Positions 48,812 through 59,915 of a stretch of DNA of 64,000 nucleotides are shown here, piece by piece. A program made the translations under genes and the position numbers. The stretch comes from Polytrichum commune (taxonomy: Eukaryota; Streptophyta; Polytrichopsida; Polytrichales; Polytrichaceae). The stretch covers positions 12,806,501 to 12,870,500 of the forward strand of contig OX485805.1 of assembly GCA_950295325.1 (NCBI GenBank). The letters are read 5' to 3'. Every line of letters starts with the position of its first letter. Within the stretch, counting starts at the first letter, position 1. Below the pieces are notes generated by a model. That model was not told the origin of the DNA. It did not search any database and was given only the letters and a program-made list of their open reading frames with translations.

Positions 48812-49143
48812 CACTAGTAGAAAACTATGCAAAAAAACCGTAGTTGTTTTTCCATTGCGGTTCTTTGGACCACCCTGCTCTGCAGTCGTTAAACAACTGC
48901 AGATTTGTTTGTCTGGTTTACCAGTTGAATATTTGAAAATTTGGGGGCTTGTAATATACCGTTGAACTGGTCTTGAAAATACCTTTCCAAAAATATATTA
49001 CATGTCCCAAAAATAGTAAAAATATAGTCAAAAAATAAGAAAGAAAAATATGCAGTCATTTAGCAATTGCAGAGCAGGGTGGTCAAAAGAACCGCAATGG
49101 AAAAAATGACTGCGATTCTTTTTCGCATGGTTTTCTACTAGTG
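48812..49143. mobile_element. CACTA-type MITE, 332 bp, TSD TTT
   Basis: The termini are CACTAGTAGAAAACTATGC and the inverse of CACTAGTAGAAAACCATGC. TTT occurs on both sides (48809-48811, 49144-49146). Subterminal near-palindromes CTGCAGTCG...ACTGCAG parallel those of the 19.6 kb copy. The interior is foldback-like. Confidence 0.9.
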
Positions 49144-49146
49144 TTT

Positions 49147-50295
49147 GTCACCTCCGAGGTTTAGGGGCAACATATAATGAACATGTTTTTTGTTGACCCC
49201 TACGTGCAAATGATTCCCAATTGATATGAAGATTTGCATGACATTTCAAATGCAACATATTATCCTAAACATCTATTGTTGTAATTTTTAGTTGGACATG
49301 TGTTGGTAGGTGTAAATCCATGTGGAAGGTGCGCAATTGTGGCACCGTTGCCTCAAATTGCAAAACCTCCCCAACAATCATAAGATTATAATGGTTTCAA
49401 AATTTGTGAGTTGATTCAAGTAGGTATATTGTCCCTCTTTTGAACGAGGGTCACATTTTGTCATTTGGAGATGATTTGAGTGGAGGTTTGATCAAACAAA
49501 ACTACCCTTGATTTAATTTCTAAACTGTTGCCCCTCAAGACCACTCTTGGCATTCCTATTATAAATCTCCTGCACAGTAAAACTTCAACATTTCAAAGTT
49601 TGACCGTGAGTAGTCACCTCTAGCCTGCAAACATGTGTATGGTTGAATTTTTCAAAAAAGCTTTAGATCGTCAGCTAGGGTTGTTGAAATTGAGGTCACA
49701 TTCTTTGGGCAGATTTGACAGAAATTGGGTGTGGGAAGCTAGGGGTTAACAATGTCACAGTCGTATCACAGAGGTAAATTTCAAAGTTCAAAGCTTGGTT
49801 GACAAAATTTGCATCATTATGTCGAGGTTGTCAATATTGTCGGATTACAGGTGCAAGTGGACGTGAAGTAAGTAGGTCGCTACTTGCGTAGGTTTTGTGT
49901 CAGCTCGCAAGTTACATCCAAAAAGTGCAAAGTGGATTTAGCACATCCACTACAAGTGGGGTTCTAAAAATTGTCACGAGTGATTCGTCGATAGCTGGTT
50001 CCGACGGAATTAGATCGGGCATTGACTTAGTAGATACTCAGAATCATTGGGTTCTTGTGGATAATTTAACATCTGATGACATTATATGAGTCTCTTCGTG
50101 TTTCACTTGTTTCAACTCACAACATTCTAACTCAGCAGATGGAGTGAAGGCACTCAGTTTCAGATCATTGCAAAGTTGCTGAGTCTGTGGATCCAAGTAA
50201 CTCTTGACCTGGTGAAGGCTGGTGTGTTTCTTGGTTTGGAGCACGAGGCTGAAACTTGGAGGTGAATTCGCTGTGAGAGGATATATATTAGAATC
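49147..50295. other. Upstream region of the pathogen-related protein gene
   Basis: This region has no repeat assigned. TATATATTAG lies only about 10 bp before the start codon, too close for a TATA box serving this ATG. The promoter position is not resolved. Confidence 0.35.
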
Positions 50296-52955
50296 ATGGC
50301 ACATGTTAACCCTGCCGAAGAAGTTGAGGGAGGCTTGAAGGATCTGAGTTTGAATGGAGGTGATCCCTACAGAGAGCATTTGGTTGGAGATGCTGAGGCT
50401 AAAACAGCTTGGAGGCATGGGGGTCCTCCCGCCTACGATGTTGTCAATGCTTTGTTCGAGAGCGGACGAACTAAGGTAATATTGTTGACTCAAGTTCTTT
50501 CATGACAACTCTCATTTTGTGTATGTTATGTTGTCGTTGATGTTGTTGTTGTGAAGTTTTAATTTTTAATTATTTTAAAAATTTGCTGGTGGTCCTTGAC
50601 TGAAAGTTTGCAGTTTTGAGTTTTTGGGTCGTCTTTCTGCTGTAGGGTCGTCTTGCAAGGGCTACGAAGTTGTAGCGGCTGAGGTTGCTTCTCTCTTTCT
50701 ATGTGCTTTATATGTAATGAACTGTGTAGTAGCCGACACAGATAAGTAGGAGGTTTCAGATCCAAAAATGATAATTTGAAATTGAGTTTCAGATCTGGAG
50801 GGGCCCCAGAACTCCGGTTCCTACTTACTCAATTGCTTGGGACTAAGTTAGGTGCCCTTACAGAGGTCTATAGAGTTTGACAAATGGTGAATGGAGATAA
50901 AATCAATCCCTGACATTTGACTGGTGGTCGAAGGCCTCAAGTACTGCATTCTACACTCTGTTAAATGCAGTCTGCCAAACATGTGACCCACAGAGGTTAA
51001 CTCACATCTCATTTGTGTTTGGGCTACGTAGTCATAACAGCACAGTATGTAGTTGAGTTCATTACGAATGCAGTTTGGCAGCGGGCTTTATCGTGTGGAT
51101 GATGGCAGGGATGAGCTTGCCTTTGCATGAATGCAGAGTCTGATAGTTCATGCAGTCGTGACAGAAGTCCAATAACTTGCAAAAGAATTAGGCAATTCTG
51201 TGCAAACTCAGTGGGTGCTGATCAACGTGTATTAAAATTGTGCAGGTGTGGCCCAAAGGATCCCTGGAGGAAATAGTCCAGAATCTGGTGAAAACATGGG
51301 AGATGGAGTTGTCACATAAAACAAAAGTGAGCGATTTCAAGACTATCGACCACGAAAAGTTCACAATCGCTGTAAATGGTGAGCCACAGCCGGCTATTTT
51401 GATCGGATCCTCTCATTACGGATCCATTGGTGGAATCCATTAATGGATCAAAAGTGAAATCAGAGGAATGTAATGCATGGACTATATTTATGTACGTAGT
51501 TGTTGAGTCCTCGTATTACAATAAGGTCCGAAGTTTTGCTCTCAATTAAGAGGTACACTCGGTTTCATAGTTATGTTTGTCTTGGACCCTAATGCGAACT
51601 CACTCTTAGTTCTTCTAGTTGGGAATTATTATTGCATTGGATTAATTAGGAATCTGTAATTGCAGCTTTCAACATAGTGTCAAGCTTGGGTCCAATCTTG
51701 AGACTAGAAGTACATTACGGGGAGTTTCGGATCTGGACCCAAAACATACATGTACTAACTGATTATTGGGGAAATTGTAGGAGGGCCCAAACTCTCTGCT
51801 GCTGAGACCTTGCAAGTGGGTAGCTACAATGCGTTGATGGCGGGCGACCAGTACAAAAACTACCTAGCGTCCAAGGAGACGTTCGAATCCTCCCACGAGA
51901 TTTTCCGCACTGTTTTTCCGGGCGGATTTGCATGGGAAGTTTTGGAGGTTTACTCGGGTCCCCCGAAGGTGGTCTTCAAGTACCGTCATTGGGGGGTCGT
52001 GGAAGGCCCGTATAAGGGCCACTCCCCCACTGGGGCCATCGCCGAATCAATCGGCATCTGCATTGCTGAGGTGAACACAGAATGAAAATAACCTCACATT
52101 TGTTCGATGATCTCATCGGTAGAGGATTTTGACGCATCTCAGCATGGAATATCCAGACACGGTCTTATTATACTAAAAATGAATTTCTCGAAGTGTTGGA
52201 TTGAAGGTTTGCTTGAAACCCACTCTCTTGGGACCGTTTTCATGTTCAAAACATGTTCCTCAAGTCTATAAAGTATTTATCAAATAACCAGTCTATTAGT
52301 TGTACCTGGTCTAAAGCAACTCATAGACTTGAGGATCACCGGTCTATAATTATCTATCAAATAACCTGATAAAAATCAGTATTCTTATATTTCCTCAAAC
52401 TTGATTAGATCTTGGTGGTATTTAAGAGAGGGTTTTAATGCATCTTAGTGCATACAAATTTCGGTCACATGAAGAATTTCGGATAACTGCGTGTTCGCCT
52501 TTCCAACGGATGAGTTTACGTAAACACCATGAAATTCTGGCCAAGGTGAAAGGTCTGAGGTGGTACTGACTTTGTAGAATATAAACTGTAGATCCACCAG
52601 AAACCTGCCATTAATATTTCTACTTACACGTATGTGAGGAAGAGGGAGGTTTTGAGTCACGGAAGTTTTCACGTTAGTCTACTTGCTTGGAGTACAAGAA
52701 ACTTGGAAACGGTCCAACATGTTACAGTATAATAAATGCACATACATCTATTCTGTGCCCGCATGCATCCACTGACTGACCTGTATTTTGTTCCGGTGTC
52801 AGGTGGACGAGAATTTGAAGATTTTGGGGCTGGAGGTGTTTTATGACCCCACCGCGTTCCTCGCTGGCCTTACCAAAGGATCCAAGGCAGAGGGTTACAC
52901 CTACCAGAAAGGTATCGAAGGGTGTCCCTATATGAGCCAGCAACAATCTCAGTAA
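50296..52955 (+). CDS. Pathogen-related protein (PRP family), four exons
   Basis: The exons are 50296-50475, 51246-51378, 51781-52070 and 52803-52955 (251 aa). All junctions are GT-AG: AAG|GTAATA, ATG|GTGAGC and GAG|GTGAAC donors; GTGCAG|GTG, TTGTAG|GAG and GTCAG|GTG acceptors. Intron phases are 0, 1 and 0. Family blocks are intact: GDAEAKTAWRHGGPPAYDVV at residues 31-50, then VWPKGSLEEIVQNLVKTWEM, FKTIDHEKFTIAVNGGPKLS, ESSHEIFRTVFPGGFAWEVL, EVYSGPPKVVFKYRHWG, and GCPYM near the C-terminus. The barley PRP family is stress or pathogen induced and has an NTF2/SnoaL-like alpha+beta fold; the biochemical activity is not established. There is no signal peptide or membrane segment. The reading frame is unbroken, so it is probably functional. 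Repeats stay outside the exons. Confidence 0.92.
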
Positions 52956-54055
52956 CAGAAGGACATCGTTACAGATTCAGCTTAAGTTCTTTTATTGTGT
53001 AGTTACCGACGTGAAGTTTCTTCAATATGTGATCTGGAATGAATAGATTCTTCAACAAAATGATACTGGTACAAAAGCTTGACTTGTTCATGGGAGTGAA
53101 ATTTTTGTTTACTTTTGGGTCAGGTGCAAAGGAGCTTCAATAGTTACAAAATTACAGCGTTCTTAGTTTTACGCTCATAAATAATGAAATATGCTACACT
53201 GTTATGGGCGCTATTCGGTTGACCTCGCTTATTTGTTTACTTTTTACCCATGCAAATTACCTTGGGTCAAATTCATATCGTAAAAATGTATAACTTTGTT
53301 TATTCATCCATGCAGCAACCATGGTAAACAAGTATTCAAAGGATTTAGTTACTGTGGTGAATTTAATTACCCAAAATAGTGTGGAATGGCCATAAATTTG
53401 CGTGAGGCAACCTACTTGCACGTAGTAGTGCACATCTTGGAATATTCTGTCTACTTTTACACTTAGAAAACCTGCAAAAAAATAATGCTGGTAAAGAAGC
53501 CTGCTTGAACCATTCCATAATTTTAATTGTGAAAATATTCTTTGATTACTTACCTTCGGCTCTCTACGCACAAAGCGCTAACTAACAATGACATAATTAT
53601 CTAAAAGTCTTGAACCATTTGGCTACGTTTCTTTTCACAGAGCAACAGATAGACTGGTCTGTTCGGTTTATATTCTCAGTGTGAAATTTAAGTGATGGTC
53701 AAATTTAAGAGTGTTCAATCGACTAATTCTGCAGACAACTTCGACTGGAGTTTATGTAATGCTGCATGTTCGCACAGTGCAGTATTAGCAAATACCACTA
53801 GCCGTTATGAGGATGGCCTCCTCCGAAACTACATTCTTGGCAGGACTTTAGTAGCAAGCTGGGATAAGTTAGTGCTTGGTGGGGGGAGAGGTTCAGCAAT
53901 TCGACTGAGCTAGGATCAACCTCTTAATCTGCGCAGAAGAGGATCCAATTGGGTTTAGGGTGACCCAGCACACAATGTGGCGTTTGAAGGGGTTCTCAAA
54001 GAACGAGGAGGCATTTGATTTTGGAGGTAAGAACTACCTGTTGGGAGTTCAATCT
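52956..54055. other. Intergenic, nothing recognised
   Basis: The 3' flank of the pathogen-related gene has AATAAT/AATGAA-type hexamers near 53180. A 73-codon plus frame at 53692-53913 shows no recognisable motif. Confidence 0.35.
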
Positions 54056-54285
54056 ACTGTCCCGGGAGATTTAGGGTGTAGATTATCGGTCCATATCATA
54101 GTACTGTCTCCAAGTCCAATCGGTCACATGTTTACTTCTTTCGGTTTGTCTTTATTCAATTGGGCTATATTCTCTATATTCCTCAAACGATGTATAATTT
54201 TCCTGAAGTCTTGAACTTCAACTGGTTATTTCTCAAACTCAACCGGTTCATTTGTAGCTAGTAGCCGGATCTCCCTGATCATTGC
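54056..54285 (+). mobile_element. hAT-type MITE, 230 bp, 8 bp TSD
   Basis: The left end is ACTGTCCCGGGAGATTTAGG and the right end is GGATCTCCCTGATCATTGC. They are flanked by TTCAATCT (54048-54055) and CTCAATCT (54286-54293), 7 of 8 identical. The interior matches the family (CAACTGGTTATTTCTCAAAC). Confidence 0.75.
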
Positions 54286-54632
54286 CTCAATCTGACGCTT
54301 GTAGATACAAGAGTGGTTACCGCAGGGACCCAGGGTACCTGAGCAGGTCGACTCCAAGCATTTCGTGAATCTCTAATCTCCTAATGGTCTAATTAACAGT
54401 GCAGAAGTCCACAATTGAGCTGCGCTACGGGCTCTCTCCCAGCCTGTGGAAGTGATGAATCCTAACCAATGCACATCTGAGATTGGAATCTCGTGTCCTT
54501 CATGTGATTATTAGCAGCAAATTCCAGAGATATATGCTAGGTTATCTCATTCTTGTGCAATCTGCGACAAGCAAGGCCTACTACACAGACAGATAAAACT
54601 TCAAGATACATAACAGTGCTCTAGCTTAATCA

Positions 54633-54662
54633 CAAGGATCCCCGGAGGCCTTCCCCACATGG
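54633..54662 (+). repeat. 30 bp inverted sequence, left member
   Basis: Its reverse complement occurs at 59712-59741 with 28 of 30 matches (CAAGGAnnCCCGGAGGCCTT plus CCCCACATGG). Short CCCCAC/GTGGGG inverted motifs continue inward for ~100 bp. No TSD is visible outside the pair. Confidence 0.6.
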
Positions 54663-55806
54663 GAAATGTGGGGAATGTGGCCTGTTCCCCATGTGGATTG
54701 GAGCCTCCAAGTGGGCTTTCAATTCCCCACTTGGAGAAGCCCCCACTTCCACGTTTTCATCCTAAGGTAGGGAAATTCGTCCCATATTAACGACTTTGAA
54801 GATGTTCATGCCGATTTCGTCCATGAAAATGGAGGAATATTTTAGTCTTATTTTTACAATTTTGCAATCTGGCATGTTTCGCCTAAAATAAGGGCTTCTC
54901 TTCACAGCAGAAAACGCACAGGAGCAAAGGATTAGGATTTCGTTTGCGTGGGACCCAAGGCTTAGATGCAGTGGTGATTTTTCACAAGGTCCCTAACATG
55001 TCCAGGGACATGTTCATTAAAAAAAAACATTTCCAATGGACGGGTTCTTAGAAAATGAACCAGTTTTTGGACGTGTCAAATTCACTTTGGACGGGTTCTA
55101 AAAGTAACAATTTGTTTGATAATTTTTTCTGAAAAAATAAATGATACAAATATCAGTTACATTATGTCATACATGACATATGAATATAAGCATAATGCAA
55201 TCAAACCACTAGTACCCAATCAAAATATCAATCTTGAAGTGCTTGATTCACCTGCATACATTAATTCATAAACCACAAAATTTAGAATGGGGTGTACTAG
55301 AAAGATGCGAATCGATAGCAAAAGTCAGATAACTGATGAACATTGAAGATATAATTTGTCAAAATCCTATTGTTTCCAAGTGCAACCAGTCACATGTCGA
55401 CATCTTTCGGTTTTTTATTTTATTTTATTTTATTCTAATTTTTTACTAACATTGTCAGAGACTTATTTATACCTCTTGCGGGACGGGTATTTTCATTTTC
55501 AAACCGGTTTTGGAACGGGTTTTTTTTTCTTTAACCTTTCCATGGACAAGTTGGTTTAGAAATTGCCAGTTTTGGAACGGGTTGCAATTTTTTTTGCCTT
55601 TCAATTCAAGGTTTTCGGATGTGGATGGGCAAAAACTTTGTGAAAAATCAGCCCTGCTTAGATGGCTTCTATCGGGTGGTAGATTCCACCCTGTAATCGG
55701 CCTCGGGAGCTGCGAGATTGTAGATTCCAGGGTCGTAGTTGCTCGGGATGCACACCGCCGCATGGTTCTAGATGTGTTCTGATGTGCCTGAGCTGAGGCG
55801 GAGGGA
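54663..55806. other. Region before the ELF9-like exon; partial MITE
   Basis: A fragment of the hAT MITE interior (CAAAATCCTATTGTTTCCAAG then CAACCAGTCACATG) lies at about 55358-55410, followed by a TTTTA microsatellite. Three copies of an ACGGGTT/AACGGGTT motif occur at 55040-55090, and related AACGGG motifs near 55515 and 55575. This may include the promoter of the ELF9-like gene. Confidence 0.4.
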
Positions 55807-56037
55807 GTGTTGCAGAGAGCCGGGGGTTTGGCGTCCGTGTTTTTTCTTTGTGTTGTTGGATTGGTTGCGGCTATGGGAGATTATTCCATTATGTCGATGA
55901 GGCGGCAGGGAGTTTCGGAGAAGGCGGAATGCGAAACGGCATGCCCTTTGTTTGCTGCTACAAAGATCGATGACGAAATTGATAGCTCGAAGTCTTTCGG
56001 CCTACCAAACCTTGGGCATTCGATGACCAGACCCTAA
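55807..56037 (+). CDS. 76-codon upstream ORF before the ELF9-like exon
   Basis: The frame begins MLQRAGGLASVFFLCVVGLV, giving a hydrophobic signal-like start, and then becomes polar. It ends 75 bp before the ELF9-like start codon. It resembles no family I know. It may be an upstream ORF in a long leader, an independent small secreted peptide, or chance. A shorter in-frame start, MGDYSIMSMRR, lies 21 residues in. Confidence 0.25.
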   Translation: MLQRAGGLASVFFLCVVGLVAAMGDYSIMSMRRQGVSEKAECETACPLFAATKIDDEIDSSKSFGLPNLGHSMTRP

Positions 56038-56112
56038 ATCGATCCTCCCTGCGTTCATCACAACCCCTGACATTAACAGACGCCCTGGGAAGCTTGTCCT
56101 CACTTTTCACCT

Positions 56113-56418
56113 ATGACTGAGAGCATTGGTGGCCAGGCCTCAACAACCGATGTTGATGACGATTACTTGAGATGGCAAGAGGAGATCCGACTCGCAGAGG
56201 AAGAGGCTGAGGCATTGAAAGCGGGTAGGACGCATCGCGATCACAAGGATTTTCGAAAGCATGTTGAGTTTGCTGAAGAGCCAATTGAGCCTGCTCCTGC
56301 CGTTGAAGCTGAAGACGAGGAGAGGCCAGCTAATCCTCCTGAAGGCGAACAAGAATTCACTGATGATGACGGGACTCTGTACAAGTGGGACCATGGTCTT
56401 AAAGCTTGGGTGCCTCAG
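56113..56418 (+). CDS. First coding exon of an ELF9 / TAT-SF1-like RNA-binding protein
   Basis: There are 102 codons from MTESIGGQASTTDVDDDYLR to ...DGTLYKWDHGLKAWVPQ, then a strong donor CAG|GTAAGT at phase 0. TAT-SF1/CUS2 proteins (ELF9 in Arabidopsis) have an acidic N-terminus, a W-D-x(2,3)-[KL]-x-A-W-x-P motif and then two RRMs; they bind the U2 snRNP and influence splicing. Only the N-terminal part is visible. The acidic DDDYLRWQEE helix, the EFTDDDG stretch and the WD...AWVP motif match. No RRM-coding exon is found in the remaining 7.6 kb. Either the first intron is very long and repeat-filled, or this is a captured or abandoned exon. It lies between the inverted 30 bp sequences at 54.6 and 59.7 kb. 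Confidence 0.75.
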
Positions 56419-57184
56419 GTAAGTTGAAAGCATTCTTGCATACCTCTTTCCGTAACTTCTTGTCTTATTATCAGGGTTTTACGAAGAAGTTTCAAAATAG
56501 GATATGTTGTTGCAGGGATTATTAGAAACAAAGTCATATTCCTTCAAACATCGATGATTTGAAGTTACCATGTCCACCCCAGTGTCCCTTGCAACTTAAT
56601 TTCGGATTGCTTGCATTTGTGTGTCAACAGAGGAGTCTCCAGGAGCTGGGTCACTTGTATGGCGTCAAGGCAGATGTGTATGCTATGCAGTAACATCGGC
56701 ATGCCATTGGCCTGGAAGATGTGAGTGAGAAATGCTTTAGCGGGGCCAACATTGAAATTGTCCTCATGGATGATGGTCTGAAGATGGACAAAATGATGGG
56801 CATTGGGTGGCACGGAGGCCGTAATGTTTAAGCTACTCGATCAGGAATCACCAGGTGCGACTAAACCACATGCGCCTCTGTTCCCCAGAGTTGCAGTTTT
56901 TCTTTTTTGAAATCGAAAGCTCATACAATCACTGGACAAAGAATTAAGCAACCTGAGGTGGTCATCAGCTGGGTAATCAGAGAAGACAACAGTAGGAGAC
57001 AGGTGGAGGGCTGACACATAATTTGACTTGCATTTGTGAGTCAATTGACCTTTTTAGATTTGATAACTCATATTGACACAAATGGTGCTCGCGTGAAATT
57101 GAAATGTAAGCCATACATCTGTTGCTACTTGCGAGATCTTGGGGGATTTGAGCATTACAGGAACTCCATGTTTGTTGTGTGTAG
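56419..57184. other. Intron or spacer with an exon-like patch
   Basis: After a TTTGTGTGTCAACAG acceptor-like site (to 56631), the plus strand reads RSLQELGHLYGVKADVYAMQ, a stop, then LEDVSEKCFSGANIEIVLMD until a stop near 56830. The minus strand is open over the same DNA (56813-56565). The base composition looks coding, but I cannot assign the patch or decide the strand. Confidence 0.35.
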
Positions 57185-58195
57185 ATTTCGTTGTCTTTCT
57201 GGGGGATGTGATGACGGCAAACAATTCGCCCAACCACGATGCTACCAAGCATTGGCAGCATGGTCTTGCGCGGATGGTGGATCGGATGATTCCATGGGCA
57301 TCGTTGTTCAGAAACCATGACGACGCAGCATTTGAGCCGTCTTTATCATCTCAGGCATGACCCTGACCCATTTACTTTCCTCGCCTTCACTCATTCCTAC
57401 ACTGTGTCCTGCAGCATCATTCATTCTTGAAAGATACATCAAAGGGTCATAGTTGCACTACTTCTATAGAAAGTCCCTTCTAATTCAGGGTTTTAGCTGT
57501 TTCAGCAATGATGATGGCTTGTATGCTTGTGTTTTGTGCATTGACATTTCCAAATTTTCTGATAGAAGAAGCGGAATTTTCTGATAGAAGAATTTTGTGT
57601 CTGTGTCTCGCACACAAAAGAGAGGCAAACACCTAAAACCTTGTGATTTTACATACTTCTATATAAATTCTGTTTTTCAGAGGTTAAGTTATTTCAAGAA
57701 ATAATGATGGGGTGTATGGTTGTATTTTGTGCATTGGCATCATACACCTCCAAGTTTTCGGTTGCAATTTGCGGATGATTGCGTTTGTTTTTGTGTCTCA
57801 ATCGCAGAAGAGAGGCCGAACGTCTGAAACTGTGTGATTGTGGATGCTTCTATAAAGATTCCGTTCTTGAGGGTTTTAGGTGTTTCAGAAACGACCTTGA
57901 CCTATATGGTCTATTTTTGTGCGTTGCCACAGGGAATAAAATTTGAGGAGGATGGAGTTGATGGAGTTCGACTTGAGTTTGCCCAACTCGGCCTCTCGCC
58001 CAAGGCCACAATCATTGTGGCCGAGCGTCTCCAACTATGCCATCCCCGTAGCTGCTTCCTCCTCCTCGGAAAGTGACAAGCCAGCTGCCATCATGTACTT
58101 CCTGGACTTGGGTGGTAGATCAATGCCCAGCTCATCTCTGGGAAACAAGCTTTGTGGTTCACTGCAACAGCTTCGGAGATCAATCCTCATGTAAG
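57185..58195 (+). pseudogene. Purple acid phosphatase (PAP16-type) pseudogene fragment
   Basis: Two exon remnants match plant PAP16-type (probable inactive) purple acid phosphatases. Exon A (57185 to about 57435) follows a TGTGTGTAG acceptor and reads DFVVFLGDVMTANNSPNHDA...IPWASLFRNHDDAAFEPS. It then meets a stop and resumes in another frame at LIPTLCPAASF. Exon B (57933 to about 58195) reads ELMEFDL...QSLWPSVSNYAIP...DKPAAIMYFLDLGG, then shifts frame to INAQLISGKQALWFTATASE and INPHV. The metallophosphatase GNHDD motif has become RNHDD. The 5' part with the metal-binding DLHFG block and the 3' part are absent. Two frameshifts, the lost glycine and both missing ends indicate a pseudogene, lying downstream of the ELF9-like exon on the same strand. 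Confidence 0.78.
57455..57930. repeat. ~190 bp tandem repeat between the PAP remnants
   Basis: About 2.4 units start at CTTCTATA near 57460, 57656 and 57846, each followed by TTC(T/C)G...GGTTTTAG.TGTTTCA and TTTTGTGCATTG. They occupy what was the intron between the two remnant exons. Confidence 0.75.
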
Positions 58196-59711
58196 GTGAG
58201 GAAGGACCAAAGAAAAATCTCTTATAAGTTAAGGTAAACGTGTCTTAAATGTTGACTTAGCAGTTTGCCATGATTCTCAACTTGGATTTCAGAGATAGGT
58301 TTTTTCTTCGATCTGCAAAAGTGATGTCAGAATTTAGCGACAGTCTGGAAATTTCTGAGCTTCCTGTTGCGGCTATAATTTTTCAGGGTCAAAAGAGTCG
58401 GAGCCATAAAACAACCAAGTGCCCCCCCCCCCCCCTCCCAGGCCCATGCTGACCATTGAACCTCATTTTGAGCATTCAGTCCAATCTCTATTGAACACAT
58501 GGTGCCATTTTTGTGTCCTTTCTTAGTTCCAACTCTAACCAGGCACCACATAAATAGAGACGTCCGATTGAGAAAAAAATCCGAATTAGGCAAGTTTACG
58601 TTAGGCAACATTATTGGCCCCCATTAATATACTGGGTGTATATTGGGTTCTGCGTACTGAGACTGCTGCCGAAGCAGTACTAAGTCAACCTGTAGTAAGC
58701 ACTGCAACCAATTGACAAAAGAACATGGTCCATGAAACTCTTATGAAACTTTTTGTGGATGTTTTGCGCATGTTTTGACTGTTTTCGATACATGCACAGC
58801 TGCATTCACAACCTTATATGTCAACCTTATGTAAGTTGCAATATTTGTGTATACATGTGTCCATCTCAACAGTTTTGGTATGTGTTTGAACTGTTTTGTG
58901 TATGTTTCTGTGTATCACTCGAAGGAATTTACAGGCAGATCTGTTCTTGTATGTATCTTGCTAACCTGCTCAGTTGTGTTGATCTATTTATATTTTCAAC
59001 AATTGTTGTGCATGTTTTTGTGCATCGTTTGAAGGAATTTGCAAGCAGATCTGTTCTGTATGGAGATTAGTAGTCTGCTAACTTGCCTGGTCTCGGTTAA
59101 TTCCTGACAGGGACAAGGTGAACTTGCAACGTGGACACTGGAGGGTTTTGGCCACCGATTTGTCCACTCTAGAGTCATATCCTTCACAAAAACCCATGGC
59201 ACTTCTGCATTAGGCAGACCCCAAAACCTGGTCCTCAAAGTGGGATTGGCAGCTCAAAAGATGCCATAGGTCCAGAGGCTGTTCCAGCACCAGTACTAGT
59301 GGAGGTTAATGCCCAAGAGCTGGTTGTTGTTATACTGATCTATTGAAGTATAGATAGAGTGGCTTCTTAAATTGTTGGAGACTGTTAGAACTGGCCGAGG
59401 CGAATGCTTTGCATTCGAATCTTGTATTCGATATTCAAAATTATAAAAAATCATTTTTCTTAGCCACGATATGTTGGCAAGAATGAAAAGTGGTGCACAT
59501 CGTAGCGAACTCTATGGTTGAAAACCATCTACATGTGAAGGATGAAATGTTGTTAACATCATCCTTGGCATAACGGATGCAGGCCATCTCCAAAATCCCG
59601 GAAATCCGACTTTTCTCACAATTATTTTCATGTGGGGAACTTCCCCTTTTGGCCATTTTTGCATTTCCCTACATGAACCCCCCTTCTCACATGGGAAACC
59701 ACCCCATTGTT
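58196..59711. other. Spacer with a ~130 bp tandem duplication
   Basis: A C14 run lies at 58422-58435. Two diverged ~130 bp units at about 58865-59075 share GAAGGAATTT.CA.GCAGATCTGTTCT and TTGTGCATGTTT-type blocks. A minus-strand frame at 59238-58996 is open without recognisable domains. No ELF9 RRM exon is seen. Confidence 0.4.
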
Positions 59712-59741
59712 CCATGTGGGGAAGGCCTCCGGGTTTCCTTG
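59712..59741 (-). repeat. 30 bp inverted sequence, right member
   Basis: It is the reverse complement of 54633-54662 with two mismatches. Together the pair bounds a 5.1 kb segment holding the ELF9-like exon and the PAP pseudogene. Confidence 0.6.
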
Positions 59742-59915
59742 TATATATAGGTGGGCATATTCACACTTCTATGTCAAATTTGGAGTTCCAGGACTAGAAT
59801 TGTGGCGTATAACTTTCCACAGGTAGTTGTCGCAGGTGGCTCCGAATGATGCAAGTGGCGGCACTACAACAGCAATGCTTGCTCTTTAGGAAAGGTTGTT
59901 AGATAATGACTCTAA

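Noticed and set aside
56565..56813. 82-codon minus-strand frame after the ELF9-like exon
   Set aside because: The plus strand over the same DNA is also largely open and neither matches a family I know, so the strand cannot be decided. Recorded only as an exon-like patch.
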